DNA of 64,000 nt from Cohnella herbarum (GCF_012849095.1 NZ_CP051680.1:7498001-7562000); one strand, 5' to 3'. Counted from the stretch's first letter, positions 36,846 through 45,780 are shown. Numbers and translations are program-made. The notes: a model not told the origin generated them from the letters alone.

Positions 36846-38036
36846 ATGTCTAAGAAAATAGTCTCTTTTCTTATCTGTATGTTATTAGCTATCCAGATCC
36901 CGAATATTGTTAGCGCGACACCATCTAATCTCCAAATATCCATTGACGGAGAGCTTCTGAGTTTACCGCTGTCACCCGTTCAAGTAAATGGAACGACCAT
37001 GGTCCCTATCGCTCCAATCTTCAGATATCTAGATCTGACATTGCAAGTGGACGGGAAATCTTTGAAAGGAAGTAAAATAGGACTTGTTATCCATATGGTT
37101 GTGGGAAGTAAGATAGCCAGAGTAAACGGTGTTACCGTTATTCTAAGTGAACCTGTCGAGCTAATAAATAATACTACGATGGTGCCTCTTAGATTTATTG
37201 TTGATTGTCTAGGTGCCAGTGTATCATCTGCAGAAGGAATCATTCACATTTCGAACAATAATAGTAGTACTATGTATGATATTGATTTGCCTGTGCAAGT
37301 TACAGGAAATTATGTTGTTAACTTACGGGGAGAAGAATTTCTCGAGTTAAATATCGTTGATTTCTTCTATGATCCGATAACAAAAAAGGTAAGCGAGTAC
37401 GATTTCTATTCTAGTGTTATTGGGTTTAATTTTAACACGAGCTATAAGTATAATAGCTTTCAAGTTGGTAAACAGGATAAGGGCGATGAAATTTATATCG
37501 GGAGTGCAATTAAATTCCTTGAAGATTTCGACCATAACGTTCAAAATAATACGAACTACTCCAAAGTTAAAGCCTATTATGAATCACAAGATTTCCTAGA
37601 CCAAGTTAGAGCCTTTATCAAATCTGAAAAAGATGCAAACGATGCTAAGCTTAAGAAAGCTCAGGATGCAAGTATCGCAAAGCTCAAAATAGAGCTTAAA
37701 GCGAATAAGAATAAACCGATAAAACTGATTAGTACTGAAGTTACATACAATTTGATTGACATACCTGAAGTAAATCTTACTATTAAGAACTTAACTACTA
37801 AAACAATTGTAGCTTATGAAATGAGAGTAAGTTGCTATGACGATTTCGACAGACCAGTAAATAGGTTTTTAAGCTCAAGTAACTTATTTAAAGGGATTTC
37901 GCAAGGGAACAATCTTACATCTGGACAATCTCAAACCGATACATGGACTCTAAACCTCTATGACTTGGCTACAAAAGTTAAAAATATAAAGATAACTGCC
38001 GTTAAATTTTCCGACGGGACTTCTTGGAAGTTATAA
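36846..38036 (+). CDS. Secreted protein with copper-amine-oxidase-N (stalk) domain, AT-rich
   Basis: The 396-residue protein has a signal peptide (cut near IVSATPS, residue 24) and a stalk domain (about 30-140; VQVNGTTMVPIAPIFRYL and INNTTMVPLRFIVDCLGA are its paired repeats). A lysine-rich helical segment (about 255-295) and a C-terminal region of unknown fold follow. Base composition is clearly more AT-rich than the surroundings, pointing to transfer. GAAGAGGAG precedes the start; a possible extended -10 (TGATATAAT) lies at 36776-36784. Function unknown; the stalk domain usually serves as an extracellular module. Confidence 0.8.
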   Translation: MSKKIVSFLICMLLAIQIPNIVSATPSNLQISIDGELLSLPLSPVQVNGTTMVPIAPIFRYLDLTLQVDGKSLKGSKIGLVIHMVVGSKIARVNGVTVILSEPVELINNTTMVPLRFIVDCLGASVSSAEGIIHISNNNSSTMYDIDLPVQVTGNYVVNLRGEEFLELNIVDFFYDPITKKVSEYDFYSSVIGFNFNTSYKYNSFQVGKQDKGDEIYIGSAIKFLEDFDHNVQNNTNYSKVKAYYESQDFLDQVRAFIKSEKDANDAKLKKAQDASIAKLKIELKANKNKPIKLISTEVTYNLIDIPEVNLTIKNLTTKTIVAYEMRVSCYDDFDRPVNRFLSSSNLFKGISQGNNLTSGQSQTDTWTLNLYDLATKVKNIKITAVKFSDGTSWKL

Positions 38037-38041
38037 TTATC

Positions 38042-38083
38042 AATTAACAAAGCCACTCTGCTCCTGGAGTGGCTTTGTTAATT
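38042..38083. terminator. Strong bidirectional terminator hairpin
   Basis: A perfect 17-bp stem (ends AATTAACAAAG and CTTTGTTAATT) encloses an 8-base loop, with A/T tracts on both sides. Confidence 0.85.
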
Positions 38084-38162
38084 ATTTAGACAAGGTGTTT
38101 GAAAATAAAGCAAGAGCCATAAGCCCACCTCGGACGGGGGCTCGCGAGGTGGAAACATACTA

Positions 38163-38393
38163 TTGAAAGCGAACTGTTCCAATGGTTTAGTGGGCTTTCT
38201 AGGAGTCATATTCATGCGTACTCTTATTGTATTGATTGCAATGATGACGAATTTTTTGGGGATGAAATCAGAGAATACTTTACTGATGTTCATACTTTTA
38301 GTTACTGCTTTTGTTTTCATGTTCTCATGTTCCAATTTTTGTGTTTATCAGTTTGAAAACGGAGGTAAGTCAGTTACATTTAGGGCCGCATAA
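38163..38393 (+). CDS. Possible small membrane protein
   Basis: A 76-codon frame begins at TTG after GAGGTGG and encodes two hydrophobic stretches (VGFLGVIFMRTLIVLIAMM and TLLMFILLVTAFVFMFSC). I recognise no family. A weak hairpin (38421-38449) follows. Base composition is AT-rich like the neighbouring stalk protein gene. It may be a chance frame. Confidence 0.25.
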   Translation: MKANCSNGLVGFLGVIFMRTLIVLIAMMTNFLGMKSENTLLMFILLVTAFVFMFSCSNFCVYQFENGGKSVTFRAA

Positions 38394-38420
38394 TCCCCAG
38401 TCACTTTTATGGGAAGGGAA

Positions 38421-38449
38421 AGACCAAGTGCAAGTAACACTCGGTCTTT
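38421..38449 (+). terminator. Possible terminator hairpin
   Basis: AGACCaAGTG pairs with CACTcGGTCT across CAAGTAA and is followed by TTTACATTTG. Confidence 0.4.
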
Positions 38450-38579
38450 ACATTTGAATGGTGACTTGTTTACAGGGCTGAACAGGTTTCAACTAATACT
38501 TTCGCTTGAGACTTATCGGTATGCAGTGTTTCGAGGGTTTCGACAAGTTAATTTCCTTACTGCAAGAAAAGTGAAGTCC

Positions 38580-39014
38580 GGCCAATGCAACGGCTCTTCA
38601 TTGATCGAAAGGACAAGAGAGAGCCGAGAGCCGATTCGATGAGCGAAGACCATGGAACGCGTGAAGTCCTTGGAAACGCAGCGCGGAAGAACTCCCGGTG
38701 TATAGGGAGCGGCATGCTGTGAGAGTTGTGTCTGGAACTAGGCATGTCCTCCCCCGTAAGAATTTTTTTTCGAAAAGAGCAAACCTATAAGCCCGAAAGG
38801 TGAAGTAGCGAGCTGCGGAAAGGAAGCAGGCATTGTCGCTCAGCACTAGGGGTTAAAGAAACTCGTCGGCTAGGAAAGTACCGTAACGCGGAAGAAAGAA
38901 GAACATCGGAAAGCCGTATGAGGGAAAGCCTCAAGTACGGTTTGATGCAGGGGGAGCTGGAGAAGTAAAAGCAGGGCTTACGCCCTCCAATAAAATTTCA
39001 GTTCTCTACTCTAC
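38580..39014 (+). mobile_element. Group II intron remnant without reverse-transcriptase ORF
   Basis: At 38911-38943 lies a domain V-like element: AAGCCGTA pairs with TACGGTTT, an inner TGAGG/CCTCA stem is capped by a GAAA-containing loop, a two-base AG bulge is present, and the catalytic AGC triad is in place. A domain VI-like hairpin follows (GGGGGAGCTGG onward), and the likely 3' end is CTCTAC at 39009-39014. Upstream sequence to about 38580 has the G/A-rich character of intron domains I-III. No long reverse-transcriptase frame is present, so it is ORF-less or decayed. I could not place the 5' boundary (no clear GTGYG). Confidence 0.6.
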
Positions 39015-39377
39015 AGATGATCTTTTACGGGGTTGTTTCTGCCAAAGCCGTTTCTTTATCTCGGAGTGTCCGAGTTAGAGGCATGGCAAGGGAACAAATA
39101 AGCCGAGTTGGACTGAGGCACGGTAAATACCTGCTCCTCAATAGCAAACGCTGCTCTCAGCCCTCCTGTGATCTTCTATAAGGAACGGCAAGCATAAGAG
39201 CTCATGTTTGTGTCGATGTATTCGAGAAAGTACTTACATGGATTCCTTGTTTGCTCCCGTGTTTGCCAACAACCCTGTAAACATTTTCATCTCGGACACT
39301 CTAGAGAGCTACGAAGAGTACAGAATCCGCGACGAACGCGGTCTCGTGAAATTAGAATTATTCCGTTCTAGTAATGG
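39015..39377. other. Downstream flank of the intron, no recognised gene
   Basis: No credible complete gene. A frame from about 39208 to 39399 encodes MDSLFAPVFANN, then ESYEEYRIRDERGLVKLELF, which looks protein-like but unfamiliar. It has no ribosome site and runs into the second copy of the 30-bp repeat. It may be a truncated gene end. Confidence 0.35.
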
Positions 39378-39407
39378 CTCGTCAAGCTTGTCATGCTAGT
39401 CTGCATA
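39378..39407. repeat. 30-bp direct repeat, right copy
   Basis: Matches 36569-36598 with one mismatch (T to G at the 22nd base). It marks the right edge of the AT-rich insert, 31 bases before the normal-composition DNA of the ydcC-alr block resumes. Confidence 0.85.
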
Positions 39408-39470
39408 AATGGTCAAGTCCCCTCATAGACATGAACCATGGAATTATTAATGTGCAGAGGGGTGGATCGC

Positions 39471-40610
39471 ATGCGTCGTCGGATTTCATGGATCACCGCT
39501 ATTGTTCTTGTCTCGGTCATCTTCTTGGCCGGTTGCGGGAGCAAAAATGCGGATTCGATCGTGAAGGACCTGGACAAAGTCGTTGGCAAGATGGAGAGTT
39601 ATGAAGGCAGCGGTACGATGATCTTACATACAGGACAACAGCCGCTTGAGTACAAAGTCGAGGTTTGGTACCAGAAGCCGGATTTGTACCGGATTTCGTT
39701 GACCAACGCCAAACGGGACATTACGCAAATCGTTCTCCGCAATGACCAAGGGGTATTCGTGCTTACCCCGCAGCTGAACAAGAGCTATCGGTTCCAGAGC
39801 GATTGGCCGGACAATCAAGGACAGGTTTACTTGTTCCAAACGTTGGCGAAGAGCATCATCCTGGATAACCAAAGGCAGTTCACGACGGACAAAGAAAGTT
39901 ACGTGTTCGACGTCATGGCCGGCAACTATCAGAACGGATCGTTCGCGCGCCAGAAGATCTGGCTGAATCAGAAGGATTACTCGCCTAAGCACGTCGAGGT
40001 TTCGGACGCGAACGGCACCAAGATGGTGGAGGTCATCTTCGATACCTTCAACTTCGATAAGAAGTTCGAGAAATCCGCGTTCGATATGGATAAAAATATG
40101 GGAGTCGCGCCGAATGCCAAGCCGTCCAATACGGCCGAGGAAAGCGCGGGCCCAGAGGTTACGGCCGTGCCGGATAGCGGCTCTTCGCCGGAAGCATCCT
40201 TAACGCCGGACGAGGAAACTTCCGTCCAACCGGACCAAGAAGGAACCGAGACGCCGGCTGAGGCCGTTAAGCTTACGCTTACAGAACCTGATGCGGATGC
40301 GCTTCCCGTAGGCGTCGAACTCCAGGATCAGAGCGAGTTGCAACTCGGAGATCAACAAGGCGTCATGCTCCGTTACACGGGCAGCTACGACTTTACGATC
40401 GTCGAGGTCGTCGCCAAGGACCGTGCCGTTACGTACAACGAAGGCATCGGGCTCGATCTTGGCTTTACGATGGGACATCTATCCTCGGGCGAGACGAGCA
40501 CGCTGATCTGGACCAACGACGGCGTGGAATTCCGCTTAAGCACCCAAGATCTCCCGCAGGAAGATATGATTCGCATCGCCCAATCGATGGAGCAATCTTC
40601 GGGGAAATAA
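39471..40610 (+). CDS. LolA/YdcC-like outer-surface lipoprotein upstream of alr
   Basis: The 379-residue protein has a lipobox (FLAGC, about Cys22) and a LolA-like half-barrel domain (residues 30-200; KVEVWYQKPDLYRISL, then QIVLRNDQGVFVLTP). An acidic Pro/Glu/Thr linker and a second domain follow (residues 275-375, QGVMLRYTGSYDFTIVE). In Bacillus the equivalent gene ydcC also lies directly upstream of alr, and related proteins act in sporulation and germination. ATG at 39471 follows AGAGGGG; upstream codons lack a site. A terminator separates it from alr. Confidence 0.82.
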   Translation: MRRRISWITAIVLVSVIFLAGCGSKNADSIVKDLDKVVGKMESYEGSGTMILHTGQQPLEYKVEVWYQKPDLYRISLTNAKRDITQIVLRNDQGVFVLTPQLNKSYRFQSDWPDNQGQVYLFQTLAKSIILDNQRQFTTDKESYVFDVMAGNYQNGSFARQKIWLNQKDYSPKHVEVSDANGTKMVEVIFDTFNFDKKFEKSAFDMDKNMGVAPNAKPSNTAEESAGPEVTAVPDSGSSPEASLTPDEETSVQPDQEGTETPAEAVKLTLTEPDADALPVGVELQDQSELQLGDQQGVMLRYTGSYDFTIVEVVAKDRAVTYNEGIGLDLGFTMGHLSSGETSTLIWTNDGVEFRLSTQDLPQEDMIRIAQSMEQSSGK

Positions 40611-40632
40611 GGAAGGATCAAGGAAGGGGGAG

Positions 40633-40670
40633 CAGGGCCGATCGCAATAGGATCGGCCCTGTTTCTCTCC
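40633..40670 (+). terminator. Intrinsic terminator
   Basis: CAGGGCCGATC pairs perfectly with GATCGGCCCTG (11 bp, 7-base loop), followed by TTTCTCTC. Confidence 0.8.
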
Positions 40671-40701
40671 CGACAGGAAAAGTTTGTCTGCTTGAATATC
40701 G

Positions 40702-40730
40702 TTGACAGTACCCCATCCTCCCGGTAACAT
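40702..40730 (+). promoter_or_regulatory. alr promoter
   Basis: TTGACA at 40702-40707 and TAACAT at 40725-40730 are exactly 17 bases apart, 41 bases upstream of the alr start. Confidence 0.7.
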
Positions 40731-40771
40731 TGACTTATTGTAGCTTTTGCAGCAGGGAAGGTGAACGGTCC

Positions 40772-41959
40772 GTGGACTGTCATTACCGGCCGACAGCGGC
40801 CGAGATTTCCCTAGATGCCCTGGATCGGAACATCGGGGCTTTCCGTGAACATTTAGCAGCGGGAACCAAAATAATGGCTTCCGTCAAAGCGAATGCTTAC
40901 GGACATGGGGCAGTGGAAATTGCGAGACGGGCAGTCGCGTCCGGCGCGGATTATTTGGGTGTCGCATTCTTGGATGAGGCGTTGCAGCTCCGCGCCGCGG
41001 GAATCGGCGCCCCCATTCTGGTGCTGGGATATACGCCTCCCGAAGGTTATCCGATTGCCAGAGAGCAAGGGATTACCGTCACGCTATATCGAGAACAAAT
41101 GCTGGATGAGGCAGCCGCTCTTCCTCTATCCGTTTCGGGCAAGAAATTAAGAGCGCATGTCAAGATCGACTCCGGAATGGGAAGATTGGGATTGATGCCG
41201 GGTCAAGAAGCCGAGCGCTTTCTAGAGCGGGCTTTCTCGATTCCGCAATTGCACGTGGAGGGGTTATTCACCCATTATGCCCGTGCCGATGAAACCGATA
41301 AGAAGTATACTTTCCTGCAAGTCGAGCGATTTGCCGGCGTTGTCGATTACGTACGCCGTTCCGGAATGCCGATATCGATCATTCATTCCGGGAATAGCGC
41401 CGCGGGAATAGATCTCCCGGAGCACGTAGGCCAGATGCTGCGTTTAGGCATTAGCATGTACGGCTTATATCCAAGCGATGAAGTGGATACCCGCCATGTG
41501 CAATTAGAACCGGTTCTTTCCTTGAAAACTTCCATCGTCCATGTGAAGAGCTTGGCGGCAGGGGAAGGGATTAGCTACGGCACCCGGTATTTCACGCAGC
41601 GCGAAGAATCCATAGGCACGCTTCCGATCGGTTATGCGGACGGCTTCAGCCGGATGTTAAGCGGGAAAGTGGAAGTGCTCGTACGCGGACGGAGAGTTCC
41701 CGTGTTAGGAACGATCTGCATGGATCAGTGCATGATCCGTTTGAGCGATGCGGAATCTGCGGGCTCCGCCAGGATACAACCCGGTGAAGAAGTCGTGCTG
41801 ATCGGCAAGCAAGGGGACGCCGTCCTCTCGGCCGAGGAAGTCGCGGGGAAGCTGGGCACGCTTAATTATGAGTTAACTTGTATGCTAGCCGCGCGAGTTC
41901 CGCGTATTTACAGAAGCGGCGGAGAAATCGTTGCCGTCGTTAATCCGCTATTAGGATAA
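40772..41959 (+). CDS. alr: Alanine racemase
   Basis: The 395-residue PLP enzyme makes D-alanine for peptidoglycan. The Schiff-base lysine is in SVKANAYGHG (about residue 38) and the C-terminal catalytic tyrosine is in EGISYGTRY, with SIGTLPIGYADGFSR and GTICMDQCM typical of Alr. The GTG at 40772 follows GGGAAGGTG and gives the usual length; the earlier TTG would start inside the promoter -10. It is followed by ndoAI-ndoA, as in Bacillus. Confidence 0.95.
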   Translation: MDCHYRPTAAEISLDALDRNIGAFREHLAAGTKIMASVKANAYGHGAVEIARRAVASGADYLGVAFLDEALQLRAAGIGAPILVLGYTPPEGYPIAREQGITVTLYREQMLDEAAALPLSVSGKKLRAHVKIDSGMGRLGLMPGQEAERFLERAFSIPQLHVEGLFTHYARADETDKKYTFLQVERFAGVVDYVRRSGMPISIIHSGNSAAGIDLPEHVGQMLRLGISMYGLYPSDEVDTRHVQLEPVLSLKTSIVHVKSLAAGEGISYGTRYFTQREESIGTLPIGYADGFSRMLSGKVEVLVRGRRVPVLGTICMDQCMIRLSDAESAGSARIQPGEEVVLIGKQGDAVLSAEEVAGKLGTLNYELTCMLAARVPRIYRSGGEIVAVVNPLLG

Positions 41960-42156
41960 TATTGGTAACGAATTATTTGCCCGTTCGCGGCAGGATTGTA
42001 ATTATCGACATCGAATTGTAGATAGTACGACTCGTCGATGTCGCCCGGCAGCGGGACTCGATGCTTATTTACTAGCGAAATCGTATATTTCTTTGTTAAC
42101 TCATGCATACTGGAAAATAGGTTGCTTGTTGGAAATTCTTTGGGGGTGTCCGTTCG

Positions 42157-42438
42157 GTGGCCAATTTACACAATACGAAACGCATTATGATCAGTCTTCC
42201 GGATCATTTGCTGCGCGAAGTCGACTTCGTCGTCGCCAAGGAGAATACCAATCGCAGCGAGATCATCCGCCAGGCCATGAAACATTATCTGGTCGATCGC
42301 AAGAAGCGGTTAATTCGCGACGCGATGCAGCGCGGGTATTTGGAGATGGCTAAGATCAATTTGCATATGGCCTCGGAAGCATTCCACGCAGAAGAGGATG
42401 CGGAAAGCATACTCGGTCGCCTCGTGAGCGGGGTGTAA
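42157..42438 (+). CDS. ndoAI: Antitoxin EndoAI (MazE-type, ribbon-helix-helix)
   Basis: The 93-residue protein has an N-terminal ribbon-helix-helix (KRIMISLPDHLLREVDFVV, then NRSEIIRQAM) and a C-terminal acidic tail that blocks EndoA. It starts at GTG behind GGGGGTG. Its gene ends three bases before ndoA. Position behind alr matches Bacillus. The protein binds its own operator as a complex with the toxin in characterised relatives. Confidence 0.92.
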   Translation: MANLHNTKRIMISLPDHLLREVDFVVAKENTNRSEIIRQAMKHYLVDRKKRLIRDAMQRGYLEMAKINLHMASEAFHAEEDAESILGRLVSGV

Positions 42439-42441
42439 GCT

Positions 42442-42792
42442 TTGATTGTGAAGCGCGGGGATGTTTTCTATGCGGATTTGTCGCCGGTCGTAGGTTCGGA
42501 GCAAGGCGGGGTAAGACCCGTTCTGATTATTCAGAATGATATCGGCAACCGATTCAGTCCAACGGTCATCGTAGCGGCCATAACGGCGCAAATCCAGAAA
42601 GCGAAACTGCCGACTCACGTCGAAATAGAAGCGAAAATTCATGGCATGGAACGGGATTCGGTTATCTTGCTTGAGCAGATCCGGACGATCGACAAACAGC
42701 GATTAACGGATAAGATCACGCATTTGGACGACGAGACCATGCGCAAGGTGGATGAAGCTTTGCAAATCAGCGTAGGTTTGATTGATTTCTAA
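42442..42792 (+). CDS. ndoA: Endoribonuclease toxin EndoA (MazF family)
   Basis: The 116-residue protein is very close to Bacillus Endo[21 protein letters not shown] at the start, [20 protein letters not shown], and [19 protein letters not shown]. EndoA cleaves mRNA at UACAU. The start is TTG, and the catalytic arginine and threonine regions are intact. Overproduction is countered by EndoAI encoded just upstream. Confidence 0.96.
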   Translation: MIVKRGDVFYADLSPVVGSEQGGVRPVLIIQNDIGNRFSPTVIVAAITAQIQKAKLPTHVEIEAKIHGMERDSVILLEQIRTIDKQRLTDKITHLDDETMRKVDEALQISVGLIDF

Positions 42793-42800
42793 ATTAAGAT

Positions 42801-42835
42801 GACAGGTACTGCTCTTGCGGGTTCCTGTCGTTTTT
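42801..42835 (+). terminator. Intrinsic terminator
   Basis: GACAGG pairs with CCTGTC across a 17-base loop, followed by GTTTTT; marks the end of the alr-ndoAI-ndoA transcript. Confidence 0.65.
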
Positions 42836-42869
42836 GCGATTGTACATAACGAAAGTGAGAGTGCGAGAC

Positions 42870-44105
42870 ATGACGACTTTTAACCAACGGTTGGAAAAAT
42901 ACGCGGAATTGATCGTTAGAGTAGGCGTAAACGTTCAGCAGGATCAGGAAGTGTTCATTACGGGTTCGGTCGAGATGGCGACGCTCGTTCGCCTCGTGGC
43001 TGGCAAAGCCTATGAAGCCGGGGCAAGTAACGTACACGTGGATTGGATTGACGAGGCGTTGTCCCGCTTGAAATACGAGAAAGCGGCGGATGAAGTGTTT
43101 ACCCGTTTCCCGGAGTGGGAAACGGCCAAGAGAAACGCGTTCGTCGGTAACGGCGCGGCCTTTATCTCCATCATTTCTCCAAACCCCGATTTACTGAAGG
43201 GAATCGATTCATCGCGGATCGGCAACTATCAGAAAGCTTCCGGTCAAGGCCTCTCGGAATTCAGAAGAGCCATTCAAGCCGATAAGGTCAGTTGGACGGT
43301 AGTTGCGGCGTCGACGAAAGACTGGGCCGCCAAAGTATTCCCGAACAGCGCTTCGGAGCAGCATGCGGTAGATCAGCTGTGGGAGGCGATCTTCAAGTCG
43401 GTGCGCTTGGATGCTGCCGATCCGGTGAAAGCCTGGGATGAACATAACGCGACTTTACACGGTAAGAGCGATCTCTTGAACGAGAAGCATTTCAGCAAGC
43501 TGCAATATCGGGCGCCGGGAACGGAGCTCACGATCGAGCTGCCCGAGAAGCACTTATGGGTTGCCGCAAGCAGCACCAACGCGAAAGGGATTCCTTTCAT
43601 GGCGAATATGCCGACGGAAGAAGTGTTTACGGTCCCTCTGAAAACGGGCGTTAACGGTTATGTGTCGAGCACCAAGCCGCTAAGCCATGGCGGTAATATC
43701 ATCGACGGCTTCAAGCTTACTTTCGAGAACGGTCGGATCGTCCGAGTGGAAGCGGAGAAAGGCCAGGAAATTTTGCAGCAGCTCGTCGACACGGACGAAG
43801 GCTCTCATTACTTGGGAGAAGTCGCTTTAGTGCCGCATGAATCCCCGATCTCGCAATCGAATGTGTTATTCTTTAATACGTTATTCGACGAGAATGCTTC
43901 TAACCATCTGGCGATCGGCAGCGGATATGCCTTTAACGTCGAAGGCGGCAAGATGATGTCTCCGGAGGAATTGCTGAACAGCGGCGTTAACTCCAGCATC
44001 ACGCACGTAGATTTCATGATCGGCTCCGCGGAGATGGATATCGACGGCATCCTGGCCGACGGCACGATCGTTCCGGTGTTCCGCAAAGGGAATTGGGCTC
44101 TCTAG
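42870..44105 (+). CDS. M29-family metallo-aminopeptidase
   Basis: The 411-residue protein matches thermophilic-aminopeptidase (M29, AmpS/PepS) proteins: YAELIVRVGVNVQQDQEVFI at the N-terminus, NMPTEEVFTVP and a C-terminal metal site region with HYLGEVALVPHESPIS, NHLAIGSGY and HVDFMIGS. These enzymes remove N-terminal residues from peptides in the cytoplasm with a two-metal centre. ATG at 42870 gives the family length; the upstream TTG lies within the preceding terminator. Monocistronic. Confidence 0.92.
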   Translation: MTTFNQRLEKYAELIVRVGVNVQQDQEVFITGSVEMATLVRLVAGKAYEAGASNVHVDWIDEALSRLKYEKAADEVFTRFPEWETAKRNAFVGNGAAFISIISPNPDLLKGIDSSRIGNYQKASGQGLSEFRRAIQADKVSWTVVAASTKDWAAKVFPNSASEQHAVDQLWEAIFKSVRLDAADPVKAWDEHNATLHGKSDLLNEKHFSKLQYRAPGTELTIELPEKHLWVAASSTNAKGIPFMANMPTEEVFTVPLKTGVNGYVSSTKPLSHGGNIIDGFKLTFENGRIVRVEAEKGQEILQQLVDTDEGSHYLGEVALVPHESPISQSNVLFFNTLFDENASNHLAIGSGYAFNVEGGKMMSPEELLNSGVNSSITHVDFMIGSAEMDIDGILADGTIVPVFRKGNWAL

Positions 44106-44133
44106 TTCCCACCCTGTATCGATAAGATAATAT

Positions 44134-44168
44134 CCTCTCCCCGGCTTCGGCTGGAGGAGAGGTTTTTT
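44134..44168 (+). terminator. Intrinsic terminator
   Basis: CCTCTCC pairs with GGAGAGG around a CGGCTTCGGCTGG insert and is followed by TTTTTT. Confidence 0.8.
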
Positions 44169-44212
44169 ATGGATTTAGGGGTTTCGACAATGAGCGGACA
44201 ATAAGCGGACAG

Positions 44213-44252
44213 TTGACATTTGATGTGAAATATCTGAAAATATATCTGATGT
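44213..44252 (+). promoter_or_regulatory. Promoter and operator of the GntR-binding-protein hybrid
   Basis: TTGACA (44213-44218) is 17 bases from a weak -10 GAAAAT (44236-44241). ATATCTGA (44230) and ATATCTGATGT (44242-44252) repeat at 12-bp spacing over the -10. The inverted form ACATCAGATAT occurs at the promoter at 45891. Confidence 0.6.
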
Positions 44253-44282
44253 TCAAGTTGATATTATACAGGAGAAATATAC

Positions 44283-45713
44283 ATGAGTTATAAATCAGAC
44301 CGACCTTCGTTTCAGGAGCGGCTGGATCATTTCGTGAATGTCCTCCGAACGGAAATTCTTAACGGAATTAGGCAGGAAGGAACGTATTTGCCTGCGGAGA
44401 GCGCTCTGTCCAAGCAATTCCAGCTCAGCAACAAGTCGATTCGCAAAGGCTTGGATCAATTGGTCGAAGAAGGGCTGATCGTCAAGATCGACCGCGTCGG
44501 TAGCATGGTCACCACGAGCGCGAAGCAATCGATCGCTTTGAATTTCGGTTGTCCGATCTCGCTGACGACCGATTTTCTCATCGATGACCTGATTGCCGAG
44601 TTCGGAAGAAAGAATCCCGGCATTCACGTCCGGCGCATTACGTTGAATCACCTAAGCTACGTCCAATCCGCCGAGGAAATGATCTCCAACGGCCTATTGG
44701 ATATCGTCGCCTTCAATAGCCCGCAGTTTCAGGAGTGGTCGGAGGAAGGGCTGACTTCGTTATTGGAGCCTTTAGAGTCGGACGGAGCGTTGTACCCGAT
44801 CGCCGAAGAGGCGTTCCAGCACGAAGGCGAGATCTACGTTAAGCCCATTACCTTCTCTCCGGTCGTCGTATGCTACAACAAGAAGCACTTTAGGGATGCC
44901 GGATTGCACGAACCGGACAGTTACTGGACGTGGAAGGATCTTGTCTCGGCTTCGGTTAAGCTTGCGCAATCCAGGGGCAGGCACGGCGTATACTTCCTCC
45001 CGGCTTCCGAAAACCGTTATTCCGTTTTTCTGCTTCAGGGGATGGGGAATCGGCCGTACAGCACGCAGGGAGATGCCGGGCTAAGTCCGAGAGTGGCCGA
45101 GGGATTGCGTACTTTGAACGAATTGATCGGTAACCGGGACATCTTCCCGAATTACATGGCGCAAGGCAACGATGAGACGATTCAACTGTTCGCGGACGGG
45201 CAGGTTTCGATTATTTTGTCCACCTATTTCAATTTGAACGAATTTTCGCATCTCAAGCTGGATTACGACATCTGTCCGTTGCCCAGCTTAAGGCGGGGAG
45301 ATCCGCAGAAAACGTTGCTCTTATCGATCGGAGCAGCGCTCGTGAAGCATTCCAAGGAAAAGGAAGCCGCGCTTCGGTTCGTCGAGTTTCTGTCTTCCGC
45401 GCAGGCGCAAAATTTCATTCGCGAACGAACGGTGAGCATTCCCGCAAGGAAGGAATCCGCGGAGAAGCCCTTGTCGGACGGGAGTCTTACGCGTCCTTCA
45501 CGTTACGCGATGTTCAGGGAGATGTTCCCATCCTTCGCGTATCACCGGGACACCGGCCTTAGGATGAAGGACTTGAGACAATTCACCAAGTGGCTGAAGG
45601 AATTCTGGTCGGGCATGATCGACGAGCAGACGTTGCATTCGAAGATCGCGGGACTTTACGCGGCCAATGCGAACGATGATCAGGAAGAAGAGATTCTGGG
45701 CGCTAAGCTCTAA
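44283..45713 (+). CDS. Hybrid regulator: GntR winged helix fused to a solute-binding-protein domain
   Basis: The 476-residue protein opens with a GntR helix-turn-helix (residues about 8-75: LPAESALSKQFQLSNKSIRK, then GLIVKIDRVGSMV). The rest (about 85-460) is a family-1 sugar-binding-protein fold (AEFGRKNPGIHVRRI, YIKP-like EIYVKPITFSPVVVCYNK, FADGQVSIILS). There is no signal peptide, so the binding domain must sense a ligand inside the cell. It probably controls itself and the dehydrogenase-importer operon downstream, since both promoters share an operator motif. GGAGAAATATAC precedes the ATG. The ligand is likely the sugar carried by the neighbouring importer. Confidence 0.88.
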   Translation: MSYKSDRPSFQERLDHFVNVLRTEILNGIRQEGTYLPAESALSKQFQLSNKSIRKGLDQLVEEGLIVKIDRVGSMVTTSAKQSIALNFGCPISLTTDFLIDDLIAEFGRKNPGIHVRRITLNHLSYVQSAEEMISNGLLDIVAFNSPQFQEWSEEGLTSLLEPLESDGALYPIAEEAFQHEGEIYVKPITFSPVVVCYNKKHFRDAGLHEPDSYWTWKDLVSASVKLAQSRGRHGVYFLPASENRYSVFLLQGMGNRPYSTQGDAGLSPRVAEGLRTLNELIGNRDIFPNYMAQGNDETIQLFADGQVSIILSTYFNLNEFSHLKLDYDICPLPSLRRGDPQKTLLLSIGAALVKHSKEKEAALRFVEFLSSAQAQNFIRERTVSIPARKESAEKPLSDGSLTRPSRYAMFREMFPSFAYHRDTGLRMKDLRQFTKWLKEFWSGMIDEQTLHSKIAGLYAANANDDQEEEILGAKL

Positions 45714-45743
45714 CCGGTAATTTAACTAAATTATTTCGACAAT

Positions 45744-45780
45744 GAGGTCAATCGGCTGAAAACCGATAGGCCTCTTTTTT
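45744..45780 (+). terminator. Intrinsic terminator
   Basis: GAGG..TCGG pairs with CCGA..CCTC and leads into TTTTTT. Confidence 0.75.

Noticed and set aside
41908..42108. A 66-codon minus-strand frame overlapping the 3' end of alr
   Set aside because: No ribosome site, overlaps alr by about 50 bases, and nothing recognisable in the translation.
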